Below, piece by piece: positions 1 through 11,019 of a DNA stretch of 64,000 nt; within the stretch, counting starts at the first letter, position 1; each line of letters opens with the position of its first letter. The translations under genes and the position numbers were made by a program. Origin of the DNA: Planococcus sp. 107-1 (GTDB lineage: Bacteria > Bacillota > Bacilli > Bacillales_A > Planococcaceae); contig NZ_CP090977.1 of assembly GCF_021513255.1 (NCBI RefSeq), positions 1,488,001 to 1,552,000 on the forward strand, given 5' to 3'. A model generated the notes under the pieces. It was not told the origin of the DNA and searched no databases. It saw only the letters and a program-made list of their open reading frames with translations.

Positions 1-784
1 ACATCGCTGCATTGATGTCGCTGCCGCGCACGGATTTTTGGAGCGCTGACAGCAAATTAAAGAAATGGGAACCTTTTTTATCGCCGAACACGCCGACTCG
101 CTTGATCATCTGTTCCACCATTTGGTCTTCGACAATAAATTTATCGTCGATTTCGTCAGATGCGATGATGATGGACTCAAGCATCGTCAATGCCTTTCGG
201 GCATCGCCGTTTGTGCCGTCTGCGATGCGCTCCACTTGCGCTGGTGAAATCTCGATTTTTAAATTGCCGAGTCCGCGTTTTGGATCACTCAAAGCGGTAT
301 TCAGCAAGTTCACGATATCGTCATGCGTCAACCGTTTAAGCTGTTTGATTTCACCGCAGCGGGAACGGATCGCGGGGTTCACGTCATGGAACGGATTTTC
401 CGTCGTGGCACCAATCAAAACGATCGCGCCACTTTCTACATGCGGCAACAATGCATCTTGCTGGAGTTTATTGAAGCGATGGATTTCGTCCAGGAATAAT
501 AAGACTTTCCCAGTCATGCGCGATTCTTTGACCACCTCTTCAACATCTTTTTTGCCGGAAGTCGTCGCATTCAGCGCGATGAACGGCAATTTCGATGTGC
601 CGGCGATGGCGTGGGCGATCGAGGTTTTTCCGATGCCCGGTTCGCCGTACAACAGCATCGACGGAATATGGCCGTTCTGGATCATTTTATATAACGCCGT
701 ATGCGGGCCGATGACATCCTGCTGGCCGACCACTTCGTCAATGGTGCGCGGACGCATACGGAATGCTAAAGGTTCGTTCTGCAA
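1..784 (-). CDS. rarA: Replication-associated recombination protein A (RarA/MgsA AAA+ ATPase), 3' part missing
   Basis: AAA+ ATPase of the RarA/MgsA/WRNIP1 family, which acts at stalled replication forks and is related to clamp-loader subunits. Reading the minus strand gives about 261 residues before the window edge. Near the N-terminus is a Walker A motif (GEPGIGKTS), followed by Walker B (LLFLDEIHRF), a sensor-like GATTENP and an arginine-finger region (NPAIRSRCGE). The start is TTG at 784-782, with AAGGAG eight bases upstream (793-798 on the plus strand). The gene is divergent from cymR, as yrvN is in B. subtilis. It has no frameshift in the visible part. The C-terminal tetramerisation region lies outside the window. 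Confidence 0.93.
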   Translation of the reverse strand, partial: MQNEPLAFRMRPRTIDEVVGQQDVIGPHTALYKMIQNGHIPSMLLYGEPGIGKTSIAHAIAGTSKLPFIALNATTSGKKDVEEVVKESRMTGKVLLFLDEIHRFNKLQQDALLPHVESGAIVLIGATTENPFHDVNPAIRSRCGEIKQLKRLTHDDIVNLLNTALSDPKRGLGNLKIEISPAQVERIADGTNGDARKALTMLESIIIASDEIDDKFIVEDQMVEQMIKRVGVFGDKKGSHFFNLLSALQKSVRGSDINAAM

Positions 785-816
785 TCAAAAAACTCCTTCC
801 GTACATTCGTTCTATT

Positions 817-845
817 AGTATATCGTTTTGCCAAATAAAAGTCAT
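817..845 (-). promoter_or_regulatory. Probable sigma-A promoter of rarA
   Basis: On the minus strand ATGACT and TATACT are separated by 17 bases, about 35 bases before the rarA start codon. The -10 box is good and the -35 box is weak. It lies back to back with the cymR promoter. Confidence 0.45.
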
Positions 846-868
846 TGCAAGTCCATTCCCGACAAATA

Positions 869-877
869 TGCTATACT
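869..877 (+). promoter_or_regulatory. Extended -10 promoter element of cymR
   Basis: TGC followed by TATACT forms an extended -10 element about 40 bases before the cymR start. No good -35 box lies at 17 bases; TTGCAA at 845-850 is too far away. Read as a TGn-type sigma-A promoter. Confidence 0.45.
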
Positions 878-917
878 ATTTTGAAGAATAATTGGAATCT
901 GACTCAGAGGTGTAAGC

Positions 918-1334
918 ATGAAAATTTCAACAAAAGGCCGCTACGGCTTGACGATTATGATCTCACTCGCCAAACATTACGGAGAAGGGCCGATTCCGCT
1001 CCGGAAAATTGCGGCAGAATATGATTTATCTGAAGCGTATCTGGAACAATTAGTAGGTCCGCTTCGCAATTCAGGATTAGTTAAAAGTGTACGAGGCGCA
1101 TACGGCGGCTATATGCTGACGCGCGGCCCGAAAGAAATTTCCGCTGGAGACGTTATCAAAGTGCTTGAAGGCCCGATCCAGCCGGTTGAAGGCATCGAAG
1201 ACGAAGCTCAGCCGCAGCGCGAATTGTGGATTCGCATCCGCGACGCAGTCAAAAACGTGCTTGAGACGACGAGCATAGACGATTTAGCCAATCAAAAAGA
1301 CGATAATAACGAAAATTATATGTTTTATATATAA
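918..1334 (+). CDS. cymR: Rrf2-family regulator of cysteine metabolism, CymR
   Basis: DNA-binding repressor of the Rrf2 family. In B. subtilis and Staphylococcus, CymR represses sulfur-uptake and cysteine-synthesis genes when bound to the cysteine synthase CysK. The 138-residue length equals the B. subtilis protein. The N-terminus (MKISTKGRYGLTIMISLA) and winged helix with a GAYGGY wing are typical, as is the tail ending in ENYMFYI. It has no iron-sulfur cysteine cluster, as expected for CymR and unlike IscR. The start is ATG preceded by GAGGTG. It lies 13 bases before the cysteine desulfurase gene, so sulfur regulation and sulfur mobilisation are linked. Confidence 0.93.
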   Translation: MKISTKGRYGLTIMISLAKHYGEGPIPLRKIAAEYDLSEAYLEQLVGPLRNSGLVKSVRGAYGGYMLTRGPKEISAGDVIKVLEGPIQPVEGIEDEAQPQRELWIRIRDAVKNVLETTSIDDLANQKDDNNENYMFYI

Positions 1335-1347
1335 GGAGACAGTTAAA

Positions 1348-2482
1348 ATGAATCGAATTTATTTAGACCATGCAGCCACTTCTCCGATGCATCCGGAAGT
1401 GGCTGAAACCTTTTCCGAAGCGCTTCTCACTGTATTCGGCAATCCATCAAGCATCCACGGCACCGGACGTACTGCGCGCAAGACATTGGACGACGCACGC
1501 CGTGTATTCGCTGCGAGCATCCATGCAGACGACCCGGAAATCATTTTCACAAGCGGCGGCACCGAAGCGGACAATATGGCGATCTTCGGCACAACAGCCA
1601 AAAAAGACGGCAAACATATCATCACGTCGCAGATTGAACACCACGCCGTTTTGCACGCTTGCGAGAAATTGGAACGGGAAGGCTACGAGGTCACTTACTT
1701 GCCGGTTGACGAAAAAGGTCTGGTCCGAGCAGAAGACGTGAAAAAAGCGCTGCGAGGACGATACAATTCTAGTGACCATCATGCTAGGCAATAATGAAGT
1801 CGGAACGGTTCAGCCGATTGCTGAAATCGGTGAGCTGTTAAAAGATACGGACGTCACATTCCACACAGATGCCGTCCAAGCATACGGCGTTTTGCCGATT
1901 GACGTGGAAGCGCTAAATGTCGACCTTTTGTCGGTATCCGCGCATAAACTCAACGGGCCAAAAGGCATCGGTTTCCTTTACCAGCGAAAAGGCACACCGC
2001 TGTCGCCGATTTTATTTGGCGGCGAACAGGAACGGAAGCGCCGTGCCGGAACGGAAAATGTACCGGCGATTGCAGCGTTCGCAAAAGCGGTTGAAATTTC
2101 ACTTGCGACGATGGACGAGCGGGCAGCAGCCTATTCAAACTACAAACAGATTTTCAAAAGCGTTTTGACGAATGAAGGCATCGAGTTCTCGGAAAACGGC
2201 GGCAATCAGATGCCGCATGTTCTGAACCTAAGCTTGCCAGGAATCGATATCGAATCATTCCTCGTTAATTTGGATATCGCCGGAGTCTCCGCTTCAAGCG
2301 GATCGGCTTGCACAGCCGGTTCCATCGATCCATCGCATGTGCTCGTTGCAATGTTCGGGGAGAAAGCGGAGCAATTGCGCAATTCCATCCGTTTCAGTTT
2401 CGGCATCGGCCTGACGGAACAACAAATAACTGAAGCTGCCCAAAAGACAGCACAAATCAGCAAGCGTTTAGCGCTGCTATGA
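1348..2482 (+). CDS. yrvO: Cysteine desulfurase (NifS/IscS-like, YrvO), interrupted by one frameshift
   Basis: PLP-dependent cysteine desulfurase that takes sulfur from cysteine to form an enzyme persulfide. In B. subtilis YrvO passes this sulfur to MnmA for 2-thiouridine in tRNA, and mnmA follows here after 14 bases. The pyridoxal lysine is in SAHKLNG (about residue 200) and the persulfide cysteine in GSACTAGS (about residue 321). The frame breaks at 1756-1757: one base of GG is surplus, and removing it turns ALRGRYN into ALRDDTILVTIML as in relatives. The restored protein has about 377 residues, the usual length. I read this as a sequence error. AAGGAG precedes the ATG. Confidence 0.93.
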
Positions 2483-2493
2483 AAAGGTGATAA

Positions 2494-3615
<1,122 letters not shown>

Positions 3616-3629
3616 TGGGAGAGACGAAC

Positions 3630-4289
3630 ATGAATTACAATGAAATCGGAATTCAAGCCTTGCAAGAAGGCAATACAGAAGAAGCGATCAAAGCTTTCAC
3701 GAAAGCGATCGAAGAAGAACCGGACAACGCCCTTGGCTACATCAATTTCGGCCACGTGCTGACTTCGATGGATGACGTCGAGCGCGCTGAACGCTTTTTC
3801 CAGAAAGCGATCACGCTCGATGAAACATCAGCGACCGCTTATTACGGGTTAGCGAACCTTTATTTCAATGTGGAGCGTTTTGCAGAAGCCTTGAAATTAT
3901 ACGAAAAAGCAGTTCAATACGGTCTTGAAGGGGCAGATGCCCACTTCATGATCGGCAAATGCTTTGAAAAGCTGGAACAGCCGAAATTGGCGCTTCCGTA
4001 TCTTCAGCGTGCCATTGAACTGGACCCGGAAGACGTCCAGGCGCGCTTAAGCTACGGCATCACACTTGCTTCGATGGAATTGTTTGACCTTGCAGAACCG
4101 CAATTTCTGCAGGTGTTAGAACATGAGCCGGACCATGCAGATGCCCATTACAATCTTGGCGTCCTGTATGCCGTATCGACTGACCGTACAGCTGATGCCA
4201 TGCATCATTTGAAGGAAGCTTACACATTGGATGAACGAAACGAAATGGCGCGTTACGCCTATGATATGATCGCAACGAAACTGCAGTAA
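3630..4289 (+). CDS. Tetratricopeptide-repeat protein (YrrB-like)
   Basis: A 219-residue protein made almost wholly of TPR units, about six 34-residue helix pairs. They are visible as spaced A-x-x-x-Y/F-x-x-A patterns such as AIKAFTKAIEEEPDNALGYI and ALKLYEKAVQYG. TPR arrays are protein-protein interaction scaffolds. B. subtilis has a TPR protein (YrrB) in this same place between mnmA and recD2. No signal peptide or catalytic domain is visible, so it should be cytoplasmic. The ATG at 3630 is preferred because GGGAGAG lies upstream; the frame stays open further upstream inside mnmA. Partner and process are unknown. Confidence 0.85.
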   Translation: MNYNEIGIQALQEGNTEEAIKAFTKAIEEEPDNALGYINFGHVLTSMDDVERAERFFQKAITLDETSATAYYGLANLYFNVERFAEALKLYEKAVQYGLEGADAHFMIGKCFEKLEQPKLALPYLQRAIELDPEDVQARLSYGITLASMELFDLAEPQFLQVLEHEPDHADAHYNLGVLYAVSTDRTADAMHHLKEAYTLDERNEMARYAYDMIATKLQ

Positions 4290-4314
4290 CCACGGAAGAA
4301 AGGAGACGACAGAC

Positions 4315-6795
4315 ATGACCGGACAAATCGATTTATTCCAGGAAGAAGTGCAATTTGTACTGGGCAGGCCCGTCGTCTCGATTTTTCACAATCCCCAGAA
4401 TCTGTTTTCCATCGCGAAAGTGAAAATCCAAGAGACGAACACCTCCTATACCGAAAAAGAAATTATTGTCTCGGGCTATTTCCCGAAATTGTCACTGGAA
4501 GAGCAGTACCGATTTACAGGCTCGGTAAAAAACCATCCGAAATACGGCGTGCAATTCCAAGTGGAGACCTTCACAAAAGAAGTGCCTGAAACAGAACAAG
4601 GCATCGTCCACTATTTATCGAGCGATATGTTCAATGGCATCGGCCGTAAAACGGCGGAAACGATTGTCAAAAAGCTCGGGAAAGATGCCATTAAAAAGAT
4701 TTTGGAAGATCCGGAAGCGCTTGATGCCGTACCGCGCCTTTCAGATGACAAGAAAGACACCATCCGCTCCACGCTGCAGATGAATCTCGGACTAGAGCGC
4801 GTGATGATCCAATTAAACGATTGGGGTTTCGGTCCGCAAGTCGGCATGCGGATTTATCAGGCGTACCGTGAAGAAACGATTGACGTACTTACGAAAAACC
4901 CGTTCCGATTGATTGAAGAAATTGAAGGCATCGGTTTTCAGCGGGCAGATGAATTGGGAGCAAAACTCGGCATCACTGGCGCACATCCCGACCGCATCAA
5001 AGCGTCTGTTCTGCATTTATTGAACCAGGCGTCGCTGTCTGAAGGCCACGTTTATATGGATGCAATAACCTTGATCCCGCTCGTGAAAGGGATGCTTGAA
5101 TCGAGCCAGCGCGACGAGATATCCATCGAAGCAATTTCGAAAGCGATGATTGAGCTGAATGAAGAAAGCAAAGTGGCGGGCGAAGAAACCCGCCTCTATT
5201 TGCCGTCCTTGTATTACTCGGAAGTCGGCATTGCGACAAAACTCGAAACTTTGCTTGGCTCGCAGGCAAACCGGGACCGTTTTCCGGCGTCAGAAGTGCG
5301 GCGGGCACTCGGTGAAGCGGAGGAGCGGCTCGGGGTGAATTATGCTGAAACACAGATTGAAGCAATAGACGGCAGCATCAATTCTTCTGTCATGATATTG
5401 ACAGGGGGACCGGGCACTGGGAAAACGACGGTTGTCCGCGGCCTTGTCGAAGTGTATGCGGAACTGCACGGCTTATCGCTCGACCCGAAAGACTACGCGA
5501 AGAAAAAAGAGCCGTTTCCCATCATTCTCGCTGCTCCGACCGGGCGCGCTGCAAAGCGTCTGAGTGAATCGACGGAACTTCCGGCCATGACGATCCACCG
5601 CTTGCTCGGCTTTAACGGCCAGGAAAAAGAAGAAGAAACGGAAAAGGAAATCGAAGGGCGTTTGATCATCATCGATGAAATGTCGATGGTCGATACGTGG
5701 CTAGCGCATCAATTGCTGAAAGCTGTCCCGGACGATGCCCAGATCATTTTTGTCGGAGACCAGGACCAACTGCCGCCAGTCGGACCTGGCCAAGTGCTGC
5801 GCGATCTGCTCGAATCAAAACGCATTCCGACGGTCGAGTTGAAGGACATCTACCGCCAGACTTCCGGATCGTCGATCATTGAACTGGCCCACCAAATGAA
5901 AAAAGGCCAATTGCCGGCGGATATTACCGCAAAAACATCAGACCGATCGTTTATCAAAGCGGGGGCGGACCAAATAGCCTTTGTCGTCGAGAAAGTGGTC
6001 AAGAGCGCCTTGTCAAAAGGGCATTCGATCAAAGACATCCAGGTGCTTGCGCCGATGTACCGGGGTCCGGCTGGAATCGATGCCTTGAACCGCATGATCC
6101 AGGAAATGGTCAACCCGAATCCGGATGGTTCACGAAAAGAACTGGTCTTCGGCGACATCACGTACCGGATCGGCGACAAAATCCTGCAGCTTGTAAACCA
6201 ACCGGAAAGCAATGTGTTCAACGGGGATATGGGTGAAGTGATCGCGATTTTAAAAGCGAAAGAAACGGTGGAGAAGCAAGACATACTCGTCGCGTCGTTT
6301 GACGGCATTGAAGTGACCTACCAGCGCAGCGACTTGAACCAGTTGACGCTCGCGTATTGCTGTTCGATCCATAAAGCACAAGGATCGGAATTCCCGACAG
6401 TCATTATGCCGGTCGTCCGCGGCTATATGAAAATGCTGCGGCGCAACCTTCTTTATACGGGCATCACCCGCAGCAAAGACTTTTTGATTCTTTGCGGCGA
6501 TCCGCAAGTGTTCCGCTACGGAGTCGAACGGACGGATGATGTGCAGCGCATGACGACGCTGAAAAAACGGCTGCAATTGTCTGCGGAAGAACCGGTGCAG
6601 GAAACAGCTGTTGCTGAAAAGGCGGCGATGGTTGAATCAGTGCCTGTCGCTAAAACAGAACCTGCGATTGCCGAAGCTAAAACGGCTGCGGCAAATACAA
6701 AAGGGCCGGTTAGCCTTACCAATGAAAACGTCCATTTCATCCATCCGCTTGTCGGCATGGAAGGCATCACGCCGAAAGATTTTATGGAAGTGTAA
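4315..6795 (+). CDS. recD2: ATP-dependent RecD2-type DNA helicase
   Basis: Superfamily 1B 5'-3' DNA helicase of the RecD2 (RecBCD-independent) class, which acts in replication-fork progress and repair. The protein has 826 residues. The N-terminal region carries helix-hairpin-helix DNA-binding segments (FNGIGRKTAETIV; EIEGIGFQRADEL). The motor has Walker A GGPGTGKTT at residues 364-372 and Walker B IIIDEMS around residues 452-458. Later motifs include VGDQDQLPPVGPG and the C-terminal SIHKAQGSEFPTV and YTGITRS. An Ala/Glu/Val-rich linker of about 50 residues precedes a conserved-looking tail (NVHFIHPLVGMEGITPKDFMEV). The frame is intact, and a terminator follows at once. Confidence 0.95.
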   Translation: MTGQIDLFQEEVQFVLGRPVVSIFHNPQNLFSIAKVKIQETNTSYTEKEIIVSGYFPKLSLEEQYRFTGSVKNHPKYGVQFQVETFTKEVPETEQGIVHYLSSDMFNGIGRKTAETIVKKLGKDAIKKILEDPEALDAVPRLSDDKKDTIRSTLQMNLGLERVMIQLNDWGFGPQVGMRIYQAYREETIDVLTKNPFRLIEEIEGIGFQRADELGAKLGITGAHPDRIKASVLHLLNQASLSEGHVYMDAITLIPLVKGMLESSQRDEISIEAISKAMIELNEESKVAGEETRLYLPSLYYSEVGIATKLETLLGSQANRDRFPASEVRRALGEAEERLGVNYAETQIEAIDGSINSSVMILTGGPGTGKTTVVRGLVEVYAELHGLSLDPKDYAKKKEPFPIILAAPTGRAAKRLSESTELPAMTIHRLLGFNGQEKEEETEKEIEGRLIIIDEMSMVDTWLAHQLLKAVPDDAQIIFVGDQDQLPPVGPGQVLRDLLESKRIPTVELKDIYRQTSGSSIIELAHQMKKGQLPADITAKTSDRSFIKAGADQIAFVVEKVVKSALSKGHSIKDIQVLAPMYRGPAGIDALNRMIQEMVNPNPDGSRKELVFGDITYRIGDKILQLVNQPESNVFNGDMGEVIAILKAKETVEKQDILVASFDGIEVTYQRSDLNQLTLAYCCSIHKAQGSEFPTVIMPVVRGYMKMLRRNLLYTGITRSKDFLILCGDPQVFRYGVERTDDVQRMTTLKKRLQLSAEEPVQETAVAEKAAMVESVPVAKTEPAIAEAKTAAANTKGPVSLTNENVHFIHPLVGMEGITPKDFMEV

Positions 6796-6797
6796 GG

Positions 6798-6825
6798 AGC
6801 GTTCGCTTATAGCGAGCGCTTTTTT
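6798..6825 (+). terminator. Intrinsic terminator after recD2
   Basis: A 10-bp stem (6798-6807 with 6811-6820, one G-U pair) with a 3-base loop is followed by five T. It ends the cymR-recD2 transcription unit. Confidence 0.85.
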
Positions 6826-6847
6826 ACTTCAGGATTTCCGTGCAGAA

Positions 6848-6918
6848 GCGTATTTCTTGAGCTGCTGGGCGTATTTTATGAATAACTGAGCGTATTTTGT
6901 CCATAACCGGGCGTATTT
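6848..6918 (+). repeat. Four direct GCGTATTT repeats with an exact 21-base period
   Basis: GCGTATTT occurs at 6848, 6869, 6890 and 6911, each start exactly 21 bases after the last. The second and third units also share ATAAC followed by YGR at the same offset. The array sits between the recD2 terminator and the alaS promoter. No frame stays open through it, so it is not a coding heptad repeat. Confidence 0.8.
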
Positions 6919-6944
6919 CGAAATTTTCCGGATGATCGCTGCTA

Positions 6945-6974
6945 TTGACACAACTAAACCTTTTTCTATATAAT
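6945..6974 (+). promoter_or_regulatory. Sigma-A promoter of the alaS T-box transcript
   Basis: TTGACA (6945-6950) and TATAAT (6969-6974), both perfect, are separated by 18 bases. The predicted transcript starts near 6981, at the beginning of the T-box leader. Confidence 0.85.
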
Positions 6975-6980
6975 TCAATT

Positions 6981-7220
6981 TATAGTAAACAACACATTGA
7001 TGGAGACAGTATAATTTTGCAGTTGACCAGAAAAAGGTTCCATAGGCTGGAAGAACCTTCTGCTTGCGATTTTAGAAAGCTACTCCGGAGTGCAGCTAAT
7101 CCCTGCCGTCACGCCGCGTTAAGGCATAATGAGAGACACGGATGCTTTCCGTGTAATTAGGGTGGTACCGCGAATTAAAGCCTTCGTCCCTTGCGCAAGC
7201 GCAAGAGATGGAGGCTTTTT
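6981..7220 (+). promoter_or_regulatory. T-box riboswitch (alanine) leading alaS
   Basis: Leader RNA that senses uncharged tRNA-Ala and relieves transcription termination. The T-box core AGGGTGGTACCGCG is at 7159-7172. A distal-loop-like GGCTGGAAGAACC lies near 7046. The likely specifier codon is GCT at 7079-7081 (Ala), preceded by AGAAA and followed by a small ACTCCGGAGT hairpin. The glyQS leader in this window shows the same arrangement. The terminator stem spans 7180-7215 and ends in a T-run. The whole gap 6796-7286 is accounted for by terminator, repeats, promoter and T-box. Confidence 0.92.
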
Positions 7221-7286
7221 ATTGTGCCCTCGCCTAGCGCTTGCAGCCTACCTAGCTTTAGCCAAAAGAATCGAGGAGGAATTAAG

Positions 7287-9909
7287 ATGAAAAACATGAA
7301 AGCTGCAGACATCAGAAGATTGTATATCGAATTCTTTAAAGAAAAAGGCCACGATCAAGAACCGAGTGCACCTTTAGTCCCGTTCGAAGATCCTTCCTTA
7401 TTGTGGATCAACAGCGGTGTAGCAACTTTGAAAAAATATTTTGACGGACGCGTGATTCCGGAAAACCCGAGAATCGTCAATGCACAAAAATCGATCCGGA
7501 CAAATGATATCGAAAATGTCGGAAAAACGGCGCGCCACCATACTTTCTTTGAAATGCTCGGAAATTTCTCGATCGGTGATTACTTCAAGAAAGAAGCGAT
7601 CCACTGGGCATGGGAATTTCTGACGGACGAAAGATGGATGGGCTTTGACGCTGAAAAGCTTTCTGTAACGATCCACCCGGAAGATGAAGAAGCTTACAGC
7701 ATTTGGTTGAATGAAGTCGGTGTGCCGGCTGAGCGCATCATTCGGTTAGAAGGGAATTTCTGGGATATCGGAGAAGGCCCAAGCGGCCCGAACTCGGAAA
7801 TCTTTTATGACCGCGGCGAGAAATACGGCAGCGACATGAATGACCCGGAATTGTATCCAGGCGGGGAAAACGACCGTTACCTGGAAGTATGGAACTTGGT
7901 ATTCTCTCAGTTCAACCATAATCCGGACCATACGTATACTCCGCTTCCGAAACAGAACATCGATACCGGAATGGGCCTTGAGCGCATGGCTTCTGTTGTT
8001 CAAGATGTTCCAACTAACTACGATACGGATCTATTCACACCCATCATCGCAAAAACGGAAGAAATTTCAGGCAAGAAGTACGGCGAAGACGGGGATGCTG
8101 ATATGGCATTCAAAGTTATTGCTGACCATGTCCGTACAGTCGCATTCGCAATCGGAGACGGAGCGCTTCCGTCCAATGAAGGACGTGGATACGTTCTGCG
8201 CCGCCTGCTGCGCCGGGCTGTCCGCTATGCGAAAAAATTGGGCATCGAAAAGCCGTTCATGTTCGAACTTGTGCCGGTTGTCGGTGAAATCATGAACGAT
8301 TTCTATCCGGAAGTGACGGATAAACAGGATTTCATTATCCGCGTCATGAAATTGGAAGAAGAGCGTTTCCACGAAACTTTGCATGATGGCTTAGCGATTC
8401 TTTCGACAGTCGTCGAGCAGCAAAAAGCAGGGCCATTCTGAAATTCCTGGCGAAGATGCATTCCGTTTGTATGATACGTACGGATTCCCGGTTGAATTGA
8501 CAGAAGAATATGCGGAAGAAGAAGGCATGTCCATTGACCACGATGGATTTGAAGCAGCGATGCAAGCGCAGCGCGACCGTGCACGCAGTGCGCGCCAAAA
8601 CGTCAACTCGATGCAGACGCAATCGGAAGTACTCGGGAATATTAAAGAACCGAGCGAATTTATCGGCTATACGCAAACAGTTGCGGACGCAAAAGTTCTT
8701 GTCATTATCAAAGACGGTGAGTTAGCTGAAAGTGCGCATGAAGGGGAAGAAGTGCAAGTCATTCTCGACCAGACGCCTTTTTACGCAGAAAGCGGCGGGC
8801 AGATTGCCGACCACGGAAAACTGACGAACGACTTAGTAAAAGCTGTAGTGCTTGATGTGAAAAAAGCACCAAATGGCCAAAACCTCCATTCAGTTCGAGT
8901 GGAAACCGGTGAATTGACGAAAGCATCGGTCCACGCCCAAGTGGATTCAAGTGAACGCCGCCATACCGTCAAAAACCATACGGCAACCCACTTATTGCAC
9001 CAGGCATTAAAAGATACATTAGGAACACACGTCAATCAGGCAGGTTCATATGTCGGTCCAGATCGCCTGCGTTTCGACTTCTCCCATTTCGGGCAAGTGA
9101 CAAGTGAGGAACTGGAAAAGATTGAACGAATCGTCAACGAAAAAGTCTGGGAAGGCATTTCGGTTCAGACCGGCTACCATAATCTGCAAGAAGCAAAAGA
9201 CATGGGAGCTATGGCTTTATTTGGTGAAAAATACGGAGATGTCGTTCGCGTCGTTGAAATTGGCGGCTATTCGCTTGAACTTTGCGGCGGTGTCCATGTA
9301 ACGAATACAGCTGAAATCGGCGTCTTCAAAATTGTTTCGGAAAGCGGAATCGGAGCAGGCATCCGCCGTATTGAAGCGGTAACAGGCAAAGGCGCTTATG
9401 AAAACTTGAAAGAAAGCGAAAACTTGCTTGAAGAAACAGCGGGCTTGATGAAATCTTCAACGAAAGATCTGATCCAGAAAGTCCAATCGTTCCAGCAGGA
9501 AATGAAAAATCTCCTACGTGAGAACGAATCGCTGATGGCAAAAATGTCGAATGCCCAGTCTTCTGAAATTATGGCAGCTGCACGCCAGGTTGACGATATC
9601 ACGGTGCTTTCTGCAAGAGTCGAAGCGAAAGACAACAACCAATTGCGCCAAATGATGGATGATTTGAAACAGAAGTTTGAGAAAGCCGTAATAGTTTTAG
9701 GTGCCACAGACGGTGAAAAAGTTATGTTGGTTGCAGGCGTGACAAAAGAATTGGCAGGCGGGAACTATCACGCCGGACAGATCGTCAAACACGTAGCTGA
9801 ACTTTGCGGAGGCAAAGGCGGCGGCCGTCCGGACATGGCGATGGCCGGTGCTAAAAATCCAGGCAAACTCGATGAAGCATTAGAATCTGTCTACAACTTG
9901 CTCAAATAG
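7287..9909 (+). CDS. alaS: Alanyl-tRNA synthetase, interrupted by one frameshift
   Basis: Class II aminoacyl-tRNA synthetase that charges tRNA-Ala. The first part (to about 8430) holds the catalytic core ([50 protein letters not shown]-like). The second holds the editing domain ([19 protein letters not shown]) and the C-Ala domain ([14 protein letters not shown]). The frame breaks in GGG at 8430-8432. Dropping one G joins [20 protein letters not shown], and the restored protein has about 873 residues, normal for AlaS. An essential gene cannot be truly split here, so this is almost certainly a sequence error. The ATG at 7287 has GAGGAGG upstream; the open frame further upstream lies in the T-box leader and is not translated. 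Confidence 0.96.
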
Positions 9910-9910
9910 G

Positions 9911-9939
9911 TTTAATAAATGGAAGATATCGTTTATAAT
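9911..9939 (+). promoter_or_regulatory. Possible weak promoter before yrzL
   Basis: TATAAT at 9934-9939 has only a poor -35 (TTTAAT) 17 bases upstream. It may give extra transcription of yrzL-ruvX-yrzB beyond alaS read-through. Confidence 0.3.
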
Positions 9940-9998
9940 GAGATTCAGGCAGTGAGAACGTTTATCTCCTATCTAAATCCGAAAGCGAGGTGCTTGTC

Positions 9999-10265
9999 GT
10001 GAGTTCATTTGATCAAACTATGAAATTCAATCCGTCTGATGAATCGATGGAGCAGGAAGTGAAGCATGTGATGCTTCAGGTCCATGCTGCACTCGAAGAA
10101 AAAGGGTATAACCCGATCAATCAGATTGTCGGCTATTTATTATCAGGTGATCCGGCTTATATTCCTCGCCACCAGGATGCACGCAATATGATTCGCAAAC
10201 TTGAACGGGATGAAATTCTGGAAGAGCTTGTGAAATTCTACATCAAAAAGAATAACGAGGAATAA
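9999..10265 (+). CDS. yrzL: IreB/YrzL-family (UPF0297) regulatory protein
   Basis: Small conserved protein (88 residues from the preferred start) with the family signature [23 protein letters not shown] and [15 protein letters not shown]. The Enterococcus homologue IreB is a phosphorylation target of the kinase IreK and affects cephalosporin resistance; the role elsewhere is unclear. The order alaS-yrzL-ruvX-yrzB matches B. subtilis. The GTG at 9999 gives the homologous start (SSFDQTMKF) with GAGG eight bases upstream. An in-frame GTG at 9990 would overlap that ribosome site. Confidence 0.93.
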   Translation: MSSFDQTMKFNPSDESMEQEVKHVMLQVHAALEEKGYNPINQIVGYLLSGDPAYIPRHQDARNMIRKLERDEILEELVKFYIKKNNEE

Positions 10266-10266
10266 C

Positions 10267-10683
10267 ATGAGAACAATGGGACTGGATGTCGGTTCGAAAA
10301 CAATTGGTGTTGCCATCAGCGATGCGCTTGGGTGGACAGCCCAAGGCATTGAAACTGTCAAAATCAATGAAGCGATAGGCGAATTCGGCTTGGAGCGTTT
10401 AGGTGAATTGATCAAACAGTATGAAGTCAGCCATATTGTTGTCGGTTATCCGAAAAACATGAACAACTCAATCGGTCCGCGCGCCGAAGCATCCGAGAAA
10501 TTTGCAGCGATGCTTGAAGAAGCGTATTCCATACCTGTTGTGCTATGGGATGAACGGTTGACGACGATGGCCGCAGAGAAAATGCTGATTTCAGCGGATG
10601 TCAGCCGAAAGAACCGCAAGAAAGTGATCGACAAGATGGCGGCAGTGATGATTTTGCAAGGCTATCTTGATTTTAAAAAATGA
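10267..10683 (+). CDS. ruvX: Putative pre-16S rRNA nuclease / Holliday-junction resolvase-like RuvX (YqgF)
   Basis: RNase H-fold protein of the YqgF/RuvX family, proposed to trim the 5' end of 16S rRNA and earlier called a Holliday junction resolvase. The 138-residue length is typical. The N-terminal strand [16 protein letters not shown] carries the first acidic residue, [16 protein letters not shown] is the conserved middle, and [13 protein letters not shown] contains the D-E-R-x-T motif. It begins one base after the yrzL stop, so translation is coupled. Confidence 0.95.
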   Translation: MRTMGLDVGSKTIGVAISDALGWTAQGIETVKINEAIGEFGLERLGELIKQYEVSHIVVGYPKNMNNSIGPRAEASEKFAAMLEEAYSIPVVLWDERLTTMAAEKMLISADVSRKNRKKVIDKMAAVMILQGYLDFKK

Positions 10684-10696
10684 TGAGGTGACCCAA

Positions 10697-11005
10697 ATGG
10701 AACACGGACAAGAACATATTACGGTCGTAGACGAAAACGGCAACGAGCAATTATTTGAGGTATTGTTTACATTTGAATCAGAGGATTTCGGAAAATCATA
10801 TGTATTGTATTTCCCGGTAGGCGCTGAGGAAGATGACGAAGGCGAGATTGAAATCCAAGCTTCTTCATTCACTGAAAACGAAGATGCAGATGGAAAAATC
10901 GCTGGAGGCGAACTTCGCCCGGTTGAAACAGACGAAGAGTGGGACATGATCGAAGAAATGCTGAACACGTTCCTTGACGAAGAAGAAGAAAACGAAGAAT
11001 TTTAA
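10697..11005 (+). CDS. yrzB: YrzB-family (DUF1292) acidic protein
   Basis: A 102-residue, strongly acidic protein with the DUF1292 pattern ([43 protein letters not shown]) and a Glu-rich tail. Its function is not known. It is the usual third gene after yrzL and ruvX in Bacillales. The ATG at 10697 follows TGAGGTG. A hairpin terminator follows. Confidence 0.9.
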   Translation: MEHGQEHITVVDENGNEQLFEVLFTFESEDFGKSYVLYFPVGAEEDDEGEIEIQASSFTENEDADGKIAGGELRPVETDEEWDMIEEMLNTFLDEEEENEEF

Positions 11006-11019
11006 TCTAATTGGAAAGG

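Noticed and set aside
12-818. A 268-residue plus-strand open frame at the window start
   Set aside because: It is antisense to rarA, whose minus-strand translation carries clear AAA+ motifs.
7191-7286. N-terminal extension of alaS
   Set aside because: The upstream codons fall in the T-box terminator and antiterminator, and the ATG at 7287 has a strong ribosome site.
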